Shown piece after piece: positions 12,865 to 20,078 of a stretch of DNA of 21,865 nucleotides. Source of the stretch: CAZVUW01 sp964629825 (GTDB lineage Bacteria > Actinomycetota > Nitriliruptoria > Euzebyales > Egibacteraceae); contig CAZVUW010000052.1 of NCBI GenBank assembly GCA_964629825.1, positions 1 to 21,865 of the forward strand, written 5' to 3'. The position numbers and the translations under genes were made by a program. The notes under the pieces were generated by a model. The model saw only the letters and a program-made list of their open reading frames with translations, was not told where the DNA came from and did no database searches. How positions within the stretch are numbered: position 1 is the first letter of the stretch; each line of letters begins with the position of its first letter.

Positions 12865-14375
12865 CCTTCAGCCTCCTCGTCGAGCGTTGCGAAAGCGTCG
12901 GCCAGGGCGCCGGCCGCGGCCAGCGCGGTGGTGGAGCGCACCCCGGCGCGCCGGCCGGCCAGCTCGCCCGCACGGCCGTGCAGCCAGGCGGCCGCAGCTA
13001 CCTGGGCGGCGTCGGGCTGCTGCGCCAGCAGGGCCGCGACCACGCCGGTCAGAACATCCCCCGTCCCGCCGGTCGCCAACGCGGCGCTGCCGGTCGGGTT
13101 GATCCAGACCCGCCCGTCCGGGGCGGCGATGAGGGTTCCGGCCCCCTTGGCCAGGATCGTCGCCCGCCAGCGTCCGGCTAGCTCGGGCACCAGGTCCAGC
13201 CGTGGGGTGTCCGGCGCGCGGCCTTCGCCGACCAGGCGTGCCAGCTCGCGGGCGTGCGGGGTGAGGACCAGCAGCGGAGAGGCGTGGTCGGCCAGAAGGT
13301 CACCCTCGCCCGCGAACGCGTTGAGACCGTCAGCATCCAGCACCAGCGGCAGGTCGACCTCGCGCACGACGCGGCGGACCAGCGCCGTCGTCGACGGGGA
13401 GCGGCCGAGGCCCGGACCGACGGCGATCGCGTCCGCTCCGGCCAGCGCCGCGGTCAGGCGCTCGAAGGCGGCCTCCGGGTCATCCTCGGGGAGCCCGACT
13501 GTGAGCGCCTCGGGGATCGAGGGGGCCACCAGAGGGCGCCCGCTCTCGGCCGTGGCGACCGTGACCAGCCCCGCACCGGCGGCCATGGCGCCGCGGCCCA
13601 CCAGCGTCGCCGCTCCGGTCATCCCGGCGGACCCGGCCAGCGCGACCACGACGCCGCGGCTGCGCTTGTGGGAGTCGGGGGACGGCTCCGGGACCAGAGC
13701 GCCAACGTCCGCGGCCTCCAGCACGTGCGCGAGCGGTGCGGCCTCGCCGTCGTCGATGTCCAGCTCGCCGAGCAGCAGCCGGCCGACGTGCCCCCGCGCC
13801 GGCCATTGCCACAGGCCGGCCTTGTGCGCCCCCAGGGTGACGGTGACGTCGGCGCGGACCGCCGGGCCCGGCACCGCACCGGTTCGGGCGTCCACGCCGG
13901 TCGGCAGGTCGCAGGCCACGACCGAGCCGGGGAAGCCGCCCAGCGCCTCGACCGCAGCGGCGAAGGGGCCGCGCGGCGCACCGCTGGAGCCGGTGCCGAG
14001 GAGGCAGTCGACCGCCACTGCGGCTCCGTCGAGCGCCTCGTCGACCGTCGCGGTGACCCTGCCGCCCGCGGCCCGCCAGCGCGCGAGCTGCTCGGCGGGC
14101 AGACCCGTCAACCCCTCGACACCGCCGACCACGTGCACCCTTGGCTGCGCGCCGGCGTCCAGAAGCCGCCGAGCGGCCGCCAGCCCGTCTCCGCCGTTGT
14201 TGCCGCGGCCGCAGAGGATCCCCACCCTGAGGCCGTAGCCGCGCCCGGCGACGGAGAGGATGGCGCGCACGAGGTGGCCGGCGGCGCGCTCCATCAGCGC
14301 CGCCTCACCAACCCCGCGGGCGAAGGCGCGGCGGTCCATCGCCTGGACGTCGGCGGGCGCGTACAGAGGGATCAT
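12861..14375 (-). CDS. nnr: Bifunctional NAD(P)H-hydrate epimerase / ADP-dependent dehydratase
   Basis: Nnr repairs damaged NADHX and NADPHX. The N-terminal half (about 1-215) is the YjeF_N epimerase: QAMDRRA near 11-17, CGRGNNGGDG at 55-64, and ACDLPTGVDA at 154-163. The C-terminal half (about 225-500) is the ribokinase-like dehydratase: AVGPGLGRS at 318-326, DADGLNAF at 347-354, TPHARELARL at 372-381 and GGTGDVLTG at 436-444. The full length of 504 residues is normal for the fused protein. ATG at 14375 overlaps the acpS stop by 4 nt (ATGA), and its own stop overlaps the alr start (TTGA), so the three genes are coupled. Nothing unusual was seen. Confidence 0.97.
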   Translation of the reverse strand: MIPLYAPADVQAMDRRAFARGVGEAALMERAAGHLVRAILSVAGRGYGLRVGILCGRGNNGGDGLAAARRLLDAGAQPRVHVVGGVEGLTGLPAEQLARWRAAGGRVTATVDEALDGAAVAVDCLLGTGSSGAPRGPFAAAVEALGGFPGSVVACDLPTGVDARTGAVPGPAVRADVTVTLGAHKAGLWQWPARGHVGRLLLGELDIDDGEAAPLAHVLEAADVGALVPEPSPDSHKRSRGVVVALAGSAGMTGAATLVGRGAMAAGAGLVTVATAESGRPLVAPSIPEALTVGLPEDDPEAAFERLTAALAGADAIAVGPGLGRSPSTTALVRRVVREVDLPLVLDADGLNAFAGEGDLLADHASPLLVLTPHARELARLVGEGRAPDTPRLDLVPELAGRWRATILAKGAGTLIAAPDGRVWINPTGSAALATGGTGDVLTGVVAALLAQQPDAAQVAAAAWLHGRAGELAGRRAGVRSTTALAAAGALADAFATLDEEAEG

Positions 14376-14758
14376 CCGTCACCCTCCAGCACGACCTGGG
14401 CGATCGCGAGCTCGCGGCTGTGGGTCAGCGCCAGGTGGACGGTCCGGACGCCCAGCCGCTCTGCGACCTCCGTGGCACCGCGGTGCAGCGCGACAGAGGG
14501 GCGGCCGAGGTCCCCCACCACGACCTCGACGTCACGCCAGCCGAACCCGCGGATCCCCGTGCCGAAGGCCTTAGCGACGGCCTCCTTGGCGGCGAAGCGC
14601 CCGGCCAGGCCGTCATAGCGCAGCTCGCCGTCGCGGTAGCCGCAGGCCGCCAGCTCGGCATCGGTGTACAGCCGCTGCAGCAGAGTGGGCGTGCGGCGGC
14701 AGGCGGTCCGCAGGCGGGCGATCTCGACGGCGTCGACGCCGATACCCAGCACCGCCAC
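14372..14758 (-). CDS. acpS: Holo-[acyl-carrier-protein] synthase
   Basis: AcpS transfers 4'-phosphopantetheine from CoA to a serine of acyl carrier protein. The 128-residue product has the two family motifs: GIGVDAVEIARL at 5-16, with the Mg-binding D9, and FAAKEAVAKAFGTG at 55-68, with E59. Length is normal for the bacterial type. The GTG at 14758 lies 6 bp after the glmS stop; a second GTG two codons on is possible, and the ribosome site is weak. It is placed between glmS and nnr, as in Streptomyces, whereas in Mycobacterium tuberculosis acpS is unlinked. Confidence 0.95.
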   Translation of the reverse strand: MAVLGIGVDAVEIARLRTACRRTPTLLQRLYTDAELAACGYRDGELRYDGLAGRFAAKEAVAKAFGTGIRGFGWRDVEVVVGDLGRPSVALHRGATEVAERLGVRTVHLALTHSRELAIAQVVLEGDG

Positions 14759-14764
14759 GGCGCC

Positions 14765-16633
14765 CTACTCGACGGTGACGGTCTTGGCGAGATTGCGGGG
14801 CTGATCCACGTCGCGGCCCAGCGCGACGGCGATGTGGTAGCTCAGCAGCTGGAGCGGCACGACGGTCAGCACCGGGTACAGCAGCTCGTGCACCTCGGGC
14901 ACATAGACCACGTGGTCGGCGTGCTCCTTGATGTCGGTGTCGCCCTCGGTCGCGATGGCGAAGACGACCGCACCGCGGGCCTTCACCTCGGCGATGTTCG
15001 ACAGCACCTTGTGCCGGACGTGCCCGCGCGTGGCCAGGGCCACGACGGGTCCGCCCTGGTCGATCAGCGCGATGGGCCCGTGCTTCATCTCGCCCGCCGC
15101 GAAGCCCTCGGCGTGCATGTAGCTGATCTCCTTCAGCTTCAGCGCGCCCTCGTAGGCGATGGGAAGGCCGACGTGCCGGCCGACGAACATGACGTAATCG
15201 GCGCTGGCGAAGCGCTGCGCGAGCGCCTCGAGCTCAGCGGCCTGCTCCAGCACGGTGCTGAGGTGATCGGGCAGGGTCCCCAGCCGGCGCAGCTGGTCAT
15301 CGACCTCGGCGGGGAACATCACGCGCCGCTCCTGCGCCAGGTACAGCGCCAGGAGGTACAGCCCGACGATCTGGGTGGTGAACGCCTTCGTCGAGGCGAC
15401 CGCGATCTCGGGGCCCGCACGGGTGTAGAGCACCGCGTCGGCCTCGCGCGCCAGCGTCGAGCCGACCACGTTGGTGATGGCCACGACGCGCGCCCGCTGG
15501 TCGCGGGCGTGGGCAGCGGCGGCGATGGTGTCCGCCGTCTCACCCGACTGGCTGATCGCGATCACCAGGGTGTGGCTGTTCAGGATCGGATCGCGGTAGC
15601 GGAACTCGCTGGCGATCTCGACCTCGACTCCGATGCGGGCCCAGTGCTCGATCGCGTACTTCGCGACCATCCCCGCGTGGTAGCTGGTGCCGCAGGCCAC
15701 CACGTAGACCTTGTCGATGTGGCGCAGCTCGTCCGGGTCGACCCGGAGCTCGTCGAGCCGCAGGCGGCCGTCCGCGTCCGTGCGACCGAGCAGGGTCTCG
15801 CGCACCGCCCGCGGCTGCTCGTTGATCTCCTTGAGCATGAAGTGCGGGTAGCCCTGCTTCTCGGCCGCTGCCACGTCCCAGTCCACCGTGTATCGATGCC
15901 CCTCGGTCGGTGACCCATCCAGATCGGTGACGCGAACCCCCTCGGGCGTCAGGACCGCGACCTGGTCATCCAGGAGCGCCTCGATGTCCCGGGTGTGCGC
16001 GATCAGGCCGGCCACGTCGCTGGCCAGCAGCGATGCGCCGTCCGCGTGGCCGAGGATCAGCGGCGCCTCGCGGCGGCTGGCGACGATCACGTCCGGCTCG
16101 CGCCGGTCGACCACGGCGATCGCGAACGCGCCCTCGACGCGGCGCAGAGCCGCTCGCACCGCGGCGGCGAGTGCCTCGCCGCGCGGGCCGTCGGCGGCCG
16201 CCTCGCGGTCGTACAGGTCGCCGATCAGGTGGGCGACCACCTCGGTGTCCGTGTCCGAGTCGAACTCGTGGCCGGCGGCGGCGAGCTCGGCGCGCAGCTC
16301 GGCGAAGTTCTCGATGATCCCGTTGTGGATGAGCGCCAGGTCGCCTGCCGCGTCCAGGTGCGGATGCGCGTTGCGGTCGTTCGGCTCGCCGTGCGTCGCC
16401 CAGCGGGTGTGCCCGATGCCGGTCGTGCCGGAGATGTCCTGGCCGTCGACGGCATGGGTCAGGTTGGACAGCTTCCCGCCGCGCTTGACCACCCGCAGCG
16501 TCGGCGCCGCCGCCGAGCCGGACAGGACGGCGACCCCGGCCGAGTCGTAGCCGCGGTACTCGAGCGTGCGCAGCCCCTCGAGGAGGATCCCGAGCACCTG
16601 CTCAGGACCGGTGTAGCCGATGATCCCGCACAT
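14765..16633 (-). CDS. glmS: Glutamine-fructose-6-phosphate aminotransferase (isomerizing)
   Basis: GlmS makes glucosamine-6-phosphate from fructose-6-phosphate and glutamine, the entry to cell-wall amino sugars. The 622-residue product starts MCGIIGYTGPEQV, where C2 is the N-terminal nucleophile of the glutaminase domain (about 2-225, with TGIGHTRWATHGEPN and the HNGIIENF segment). Two SIS domains follow, with CGTSYHAG and ISQSGETADT in the first and the end LAKTVTVE. The ATG at 16633 has GGGGA (16641-16645) 7 nt upstream; it must be the start because C2 has to be exposed. It is the first gene of the operon glmS-acpS-nnr-alr-P1 peptidase. No ribozyme of the glmS type is apparent in the 109-bp gap upstream. 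Confidence 0.98.
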   Translation of the reverse strand: MCGIIGYTGPEQVLGILLEGLRTLEYRGYDSAGVAVLSGSAAAPTLRVVKRGGKLSNLTHAVDGQDISGTTGIGHTRWATHGEPNDRNAHPHLDAAGDLALIHNGIIENFAELRAELAAAGHEFDSDTDTEVVAHLIGDLYDREAAADGPRGEALAAAVRAALRRVEGAFAIAVVDRREPDVIVASRREAPLILGHADGASLLASDVAGLIAHTRDIEALLDDQVAVLTPEGVRVTDLDGSPTEGHRYTVDWDVAAAEKQGYPHFMLKEINEQPRAVRETLLGRTDADGRLRLDELRVDPDELRHIDKVYVVACGTSYHAGMVAKYAIEHWARIGVEVEIASEFRYRDPILNSHTLVIAISQSGETADTIAAAAHARDQRARVVAITNVVGSTLAREADAVLYTRAGPEIAVASTKAFTTQIVGLYLLALYLAQERRVMFPAEVDDQLRRLGTLPDHLSTVLEQAAELEALAQRFASADYVMFVGRHVGLPIAYEGALKLKEISYMHAEGFAAGEMKHGPIALIDQGGPVVALATRGHVRHKVLSNIAEVKARGAVVFAIATEGDTDIKEHADHVVYVPEVHELLYPVLTVVPLQLLSYHIAVALGRDVDQPRNLAKTVTVE

Positions 16634-16672
16634 GCCAGTCTCCCCTCGTGGTCGCAAGCTGGCGCAGCCTCG

Positions 16673-16678
16673 ATCCTA
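16673..16678 (-). promoter_or_regulatory. Candidate -10 element for glmS
   Basis: On the minus strand TAGGAT (16678-16673) fits TANNNT and would give a leader of about 33 nt. A recognisable -35 is missing; that position overlaps the hairpin at 16688-16726. The call rests on the -10 alone. Confidence 0.33.
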
Positions 16679-16687
16679 GATGCGGCG

Positions 16688-16726
16688 ACGCGCGCCCGGA
16701 CCCGTCCTAAGGGTCCAGACGCGCGT
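16688..16726 (-). terminator. Long hairpin after the DUF3105 gene, probable terminator
   Basis: ACGCGCG (16688-16694) pairs with CGCGCGT (16720-16726). After a 3x3 internal loop, GGACCC (16698-16703) pairs with GGGTCC (16711-16716) around a 7-nt loop, giving 13 bp in total. It begins 17 bp after the DUF3105 stop and lies just before the glmS promoter position, where a terminator is expected. No T-run follows, as is common for actinobacterial hairpin terminators. Confidence 0.65.
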
Positions 16727-16742
16727 GCGCGTGGTCTGGGTG

Positions 16743-17657
16743 CTAGCGCCCCGGCTCCTCGGAGCCGTCCTCGGTCGGCTCGTCCGAGGCGTCCTCGGCG
16801 GGCTCGCTGGCGTCCGTGCCGCCGTCCGCGGGCTCCGAACCGGTCACGTTCGGGTCGTCCATCACGTCGCCCTCGGGGGTGTCGACCTCGCCGAGCGGCG
16901 GGAAGAGCAGGTCGCCCTCCTCCTCGTTCGGATCGATGCCACCGCCGAGGCCGCCGCGGTGCGGCTGCAGGGTGCGCTCGGGCGCGTTGCCCTCGAGGTA
17001 GTGCCAGTCGGACACGAAGGCCAGCGCCACGCCGCGGTTCCAACGCTCGCACATCTGGCGGGCGCCCCAGGCGGTCATGGCGAACTGGTAGTCGCCCGGC
17101 AGATCGCCGTCCCACTTCATCGCGAGCAGCTTCTCGGTGCCGTTGTCGATCTCGCTCTCGACGAACTCCCGGATGCCCTCGATGACCTCTGGGTCGGCGT
17201 CTTCCTCGTAGTAGAAGTTGACGTAGCCGTGCTCCATGTTGTGGAGCACCAGGCGCTCATCGATGATCTTGTCGTAGAAGCCGGACTGCACGACGCTGCC
17301 GATGTGGTCACCCGAGGGCGCGGGGCGGTCCGGGTAGAGGGCGTCCGGCGGGCTGGACGCGAGCTGGCTTCCCGACAGGTGGTTGGCGCTGGTGACCGGC
17401 GACTCCTCGATCGGGGTGCAGCCGTACTCCTCCAGGTTCTCCTGCGCCTCCGCCATCAGCTGGATGCGCTCCTGGCGGTCCTGCCAGGCCGACACGCCCC
17501 AGACCCCAAGCGCCCCGACGACCACGGCCATCACCGCGAAGGTCGCCACCGACTTCTTGGCCTTCTGGGTGCGCTGTGCGGCGCGCTCGGCCTCCAGACG
17601 TTGCTGGCGCCTAGCCTTCTGGCGCTCCCGCTTCGTCATCTTCTGCTCGTCGGCCAC
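16743..17657 (-). CDS. DUF3105 family membrane-anchored protein
   Basis: This 304-residue protein is of unknown function. A highly basic, coiled-coil-prone N-terminus (7-36) precedes a single transmembrane segment (about 37-58), so the rest should lie outside the membrane. The outer part has the DUF3105 hallmarks: C80, PAPSGDHIG at 112-120, and LHNMEHGYVNFYY at 138-150. An acidic low-complexity tail (about 241-304) rich in Asp, Glu, Pro and Ser ends the protein. GTG at 17657 follows AAAGGA; an ATG at 17639 is an alternative. Its leader overlaps the GATCCCG palindrome cluster, and a strong hairpin follows its stop. It lies between cofE and glmS on the same strand, but the 339-bp gap argues against an operon with cofE. 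Confidence 0.85.
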   Translation of the reverse strand: MADEQKMTKRERQKARRQQRLEAERAAQRTQKAKKSVATFAVMAVVVGALGVWGVSAWQDRQERIQLMAEAQENLEEYGCTPIEESPVTSANHLSGSQLASSPPDALYPDRPAPSGDHIGSVVQSGFYDKIIDERLVLHNMEHGYVNFYYEEDADPEVIEGIREFVESEIDNGTEKLLAMKWDGDLPGDYQFAMTAWGARQMCERWNRGVALAFVSDWHYLEGNAPERTLQPHRGGLGGGIDPNEEEGDLLFPPLGEVDTPEGDVMDDPNVTGSEPADGGTDASEPAEDASDEPTEDGSEEPGR

Positions 17658-17676
17658 CGTGCGACGTCCTTTTCTT

Positions 17677-17706
17677 GGGTGATCCCGGTCCGGCGGGATC
17701 AACTGC
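17677..17706. repeat. GATCCCG palindromic repeat, copy 1
   Basis: TGATCCCG (17680-17687) and CGGGATCA (17694-17701) form an 8-bp stem around GTCCGG, followed by ACTGC. It lies immediately upstream of the DUF3105 ribosome site (17668-17673). Confidence 0.85.
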
Positions 17707-17730
17707 TAGGTGTGTGGTTGCGCTCTGCGT

Positions 17731-17757
17731 TGAGCCCTGACCGGCGGGATCAACTGC
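17731..17757. repeat. GATCCCG palindromic repeat, copy 2 (degenerate left arm)
   Basis: This copy has the same 27-bp length as copies 1 and 3. Compared with copy 1 it has three changes, all in the left arm and loop (TGAGCCCTGA); the right arm CGGCGGGATCAACTGC is identical. A T-rich tract (CTTTCTCTTTT, 17757-17767) follows on the plus strand. Confidence 0.75.
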
Positions 17758-17772
17758 TTTCTCTTTTCGGGG

Positions 17773-17799
17773 TGATCCCGGTACGGCGGGATCAACTGG
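17773..17799. repeat. GATCCCG palindromic repeat, copy 3
   Basis: TGATCCCG (17773-17780) pairs with CGGGATCA (17787-17794) around GTACGG. It differs from copy 1 at only one loop base and at the last base of the unit. It is preceded by GGGG, as copy 1 is by GGG, and followed by a pyrimidine-rich tract on the plus strand. Confidence 0.85.
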
Positions 17800-17917
17800 C
17801 TTCTCTCTGGTCGCCGTCCCGGGTCGGGCCCGTCCCGGTGCTTTATGTTCCGGTCCGCAACACACTGTGGAGCGGTCCGGATCCTGCACCGGTTGGGGCA
17901 GACGGCTCTTGGGTTGG

Positions 17918-17937
17918 TGATCCCGCCGGGCGGGATC
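17918..17937. repeat. GATCCCG palindromic repeat, copy 4 (diverged right flank)
   Basis: GATCCCGC (17919-17926) pairs with GCGGGATC (17930-17937) around CGG, an 8-bp stem. The left flank GGTGATCCCG matches the other copies, but the right flank (GTGACTC) does not. It lies 60 bp after the cofE stop and could help end that transcript. Confidence 0.7.
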
Positions 17938-17996
17938 GTGACTCAGGAACAGCGAATCGGCCGCCCGCGAAACGGGTGGTCCGCCAGGGATTCAGT

Positions 17997-19049
17997 CTAG
18001 CCGTGCTCCGGGGGGTGGGGCTGCGCTGGAAGGACCTCGACCACCATCTCGGCGGGCTCCTCGGGGGAGGCGGCCCGCAGGTGGGCGGCGTGGTCCAGAT
18101 CGAGCAGCGCGGTGAGGACGGCGGCGGCCGCAGCGCCCGCAGCGGCGTGATGGCTCGGGACGTCCGCGGTGGCCACGACCGCGATCCGCGGCAGCCGGTC
18201 GGTGGCGTCGAGCAGCTCGACCGAAGCGCGACCCGCGGCGAGGGCGCGACCGGCGGCCAGAGCGATGTCCAGCTCCTCGGGGCTGATCGGACGCGCGGCC
18301 GGCTCCGGCTCCCTCCTGCCTGCGAGAACCGCGGCCAGCCCGCCGCGGCCCCGGCGGAACAGGTCGCCCGCCGGCGAGCGCACGAGCTCCGCGGCTGCGG
18401 AGTCCTCGGTCGCCTCGTAGGGCAGCCCGCGGACGACGACGACCGGAATCCCGTCCGCCTTGCGCCGGACCAGGTCGGCGGCGGCGGCGATCTCGTCGGC
18501 CAGGGCGATGACCGTCGCCTCCAGGGTCCGGCCGTGGCGGTCGCGGCCGCCGCGCTCGTCCCGCAGCACTGCAATCCCGGCCGCGCCGATGGCCACGTCG
18601 GTCTGGCCCACGCGCCAGGGCCGGCCGAAGGTGTCCGCGATGATCACCGCGACCAGGGCGCCGGTGCGCTCGGCGAGCCGCTCGCGCAGCCCGCGAGCGC
18701 TGGCATCCGGGTCTGCGGGCAGAGCCAGCAGGCGGCCCGCCTCGACGTTGGAGGCATCCAGCCCCGCGTTTGCGCACACGAACCCGTGGCGGGTCTCGAC
18801 CACCGCGACGGGGAGGTCGACCAGCACCCGTCGGGCGTGCTGAAGAGCGATGCGCCGCCGCGCCGCCACCGGATCCTCGGTCGGGTCGAGCGCGACGAAG
18901 GCGCCCTCGGCCTTGCTGACCACCTTCTGGGCGACCACGACCACGTCTCCGTCGACCAGCGGGAAGGCGGACGCGATGAGCGCGGCGAGGTCGTCGCCTG
19001 GCCGGACCTCCGGCAGCCCGCCGACGGGGTGCAGCGCGATCGTGCTCAC
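17997..19049 (-). CDS. cofE: Coenzyme F420-0:L-glutamate ligase (CofE/FbiB N-terminal type)
   Basis: CofE uses GTP to add gamma-linked glutamates to F420-0. The first 240 or so residues of this 350-residue protein match the family: VVVAQKVVSKAEGA at 37-50, the HGFVCANAGLDASNV segment at 88-102, and ADTFGRPWRVG with TDVAIGAAGI at 138-159. In mycobacterial FbiB a nitroreductase-like FMN domain follows. Here there is only a tail of about 105 residues (246-350), rich in Ala, Glu and Pro, without recognisable nitroreductase motifs. GTG at 19049 overlaps the cofD stop (GTGA), so the two are coupled. The dehydro-F420-0 reductase step done by the FbiB C-terminus must be supplied elsewhere, if it is needed. 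Confidence 0.94.
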   Translation of the reverse strand: MSTIALHPVGGLPEVRPGDDLAALIASAFPLVDGDVVVVAQKVVSKAEGAFVALDPTEDPVAARRRIALQHARRVLVDLPVAVVETRHGFVCANAGLDASNVEAGRLLALPADPDASARGLRERLAERTGALVAVIIADTFGRPWRVGQTDVAIGAAGIAVLRDERGGRDRHGRTLEATVIALADEIAAAADLVRRKADGIPVVVVRGLPYEATEDSAAAELVRSPAGDLFRRGRGGLAAVLAGRREPEPAARPISPEELDIALAAGRALAAGRASVELLDATDRLPRIAVVATADVPSHHAAAGAAAAAVLTALLDLDHAAHLRAASPEEPAEMVVEVLPAQPHPPEHG

Positions 19050-19978
19050 CGGACGCCCAGCAGGTCGAGGGCCCGCTGCGCGACGGTCGCAGCGACATCC
19101 GGGTCGCGCAGGATCGTGTCCGTCACCTCAACCCGTAAGCCGCGCGCCGCGATCGCCTCCGCGAGGCCGCGATCCGCCTCGTCGATCACCCAGCCGTCGA
19201 GGAAGTCGGAGTACAGCTCGGCCACCGCCGCCGCGCTGACGTCGGCCCCGATCGCCGGCAGCAGCTTGTCGGCCATCCCGCGGACGACCGCGCCGCCGAC
19301 GATCGGCGACACGCCCACGACCGGCGCGTGCCGCAGCGCCGCGCGTATCCCGGGGACCTGCAGGATCGTCCCGATCGAGACGACCGGGTTGGAGGGGCAC
19401 AGGAGGACGGCCTCGGCGCTGGCGATCGCGCCGAGCACCCCGGGCGCCGGCGCCGCGGCCTCGGCGCCCTCAAGCCGGACCTCCGCCACCTCGGGGCGGG
19501 CGCGCTCACCGACCCACCACTCCTGGAAGTGCAGGTCACGGCCGTCGACGGTCCTGATCCGGGTCTGGACGGGGTCATCGGTCATCGGCAGCAGCGTGAA
19601 GTCCAGGCCCCACGCCTCGGCGATGAACGCGGTGGCCTCGCTCAGCGTCGCGCCGGAGCGGAGCATCTCCGTGCGCACCAGATGGGTGGCGAGATCGCGG
19701 TCCCCGAGCGTGAACCAGGTGGGGCGGCCGTAGCGTGCGGCCAGCTCCTCGGCCACGGTCCTGGTCTCATCGGCACGACCCCAGCCCTGCTCGGGATGGA
19801 CGCCGCCGCCCAGCGTGTAGGTGATGGTGTCCAGGTCCGGGCTGATGTGCAGCCCGTGCAGGACCATGTCATCGCCCGTGTTGGCCACCACGGTGAGGCG
19901 GCTCGGGTCCACGACCCGGACCAGTCCGCGCAGGAAGCGCGCTGCTCCGATGCCTCCGGCGAGGGCGACTACGGCCAT
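19046..19978 (-). CDS. cofD: Phospho(enol)pyruvyl/lactyl transferase CofD (FbiA)
   Basis: CofD joins FO to the phospholactyl or phosphoenolpyruvyl group of a GDP-activated donor, giving F420-0 or its dehydro form; actinobacteria are thought to use the enolpyruvyl donor. The 310-residue product has normal length, the N-terminal GGIGAARFLRGL at 8-19, the NTGDD motif at 33-37, and family segments TWFTLGDRDLATHL near 86-99 and LLCPSNPVVSIGTIL near 190-206. The ATG at 19978 has no ribosome site. TATCCT sits exactly 8 nt upstream on the coding strand, suggesting a leaderless mRNA. It is the first gene of cofD-cofE and is divergent from fbiC. The donor-making enzyme (CofC/FbiD) is not in the window. 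Confidence 0.96.
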   Translation of the reverse strand: MAVVALAGGIGAARFLRGLVRVVDPSRLTVVANTGDDMVLHGLHISPDLDTITYTLGGGVHPEQGWGRADETRTVAEELAARYGRPTWFTLGDRDLATHLVRTEMLRSGATLSEATAFIAEAWGLDFTLLPMTDDPVQTRIRTVDGRDLHFQEWWVGERARPEVAEVRLEGAEAAAPAPGVLGAIASAEAVLLCPSNPVVSIGTILQVPGIRAALRHAPVVGVSPIVGGAVVRGMADKLLPAIGADVSAAAVAELYSDFLDGWVIDEADRGLAEAIAARGLRVEVTDTILRDPDVAATVAQRALDLLGVR

Positions 19979-19986
19979 GGCGGCGG

Positions 19987-19992
19987 AGGATA
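19987..19992 (-). promoter_or_regulatory. Predicted -10 for leaderless cofD
   Basis: TATCCT on the minus strand (19992-19987) ends 8 nt before the cofD ATG, so transcription would begin at or next to the start codon. No Shine-Dalgarno sequence is present and no good -35 is seen. Confidence 0.5.
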
Positions 19993-20035
19993 GCCGCCGT
20001 GCGGCCCGACGCCTGACAGAGGTCGGGAGGCGGGG

Positions 20036-20070
20036 TAGCGTGCGTCCTCCCACCATCGAAGCGGTAGCGT
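20036..20070 (+). promoter_or_regulatory. Predicted -10 elements for fbiC (duplicated)
   Basis: GGTAGCGT occurs twice, placing TAGCGT (TANNNT) at 20036-20041 and 20065-20070. The second ends 8 nt before the fbiC ATG, the same spacing as at cofD, and there is no ribosome site. The two copies share a similar downstream run (GCGTCCTCC versus CAGCCTCC), suggesting a small tandem duplication of the promoter. Confidence 0.45.
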
Positions 20071-20078
20071 CAGCCTCC

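Larger units (their letters stand above)
17658..17996. other. cofE / DUF3105 intergenic region carrying the palindrome cluster
   Basis: This 339-bp gap contains the four GATCCCG palindromes. It also has a stretch with CGGTCCG twice (17850s and 17870s) around CACACTGTG, and one AT-rich spot reading CATAAAG on the minus strand (17847-17841), which might serve the DUF3105 promoter. Open frames here translate the repeats into a recurring VIPVRRDQL-like peptide. This follows from the DNA repeat and shows no sign of being a protein. Confidence 0.7.

Noticed and set aside
16634..16742. glmS ribozyme upstream of glmS
   Set aside because: The gap is only 109 bp and is filled by a simple hairpin and a -10-like element, too short and differently structured for the ribozyme known from Firmicutes.
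17677..17937. CRISPR-like array of repeated 27-bp units
   Set aside because: Only three or four copies with gaps of 24, 15 and about 118 nt. The copies differ from each other, and no cas gene is nearby. A palindromic dispersed repeat fits better.
16680..19733. A 1017-codon open frame on the plus strand, including a recurring VIPVRRDQL-like peptide
   Set aside because: It runs antisense to DUF3105, cofE and cofD, all clear family members. Long antisense open frames are expected at this GC content, and the peptide repeat is the DNA palindrome translated.
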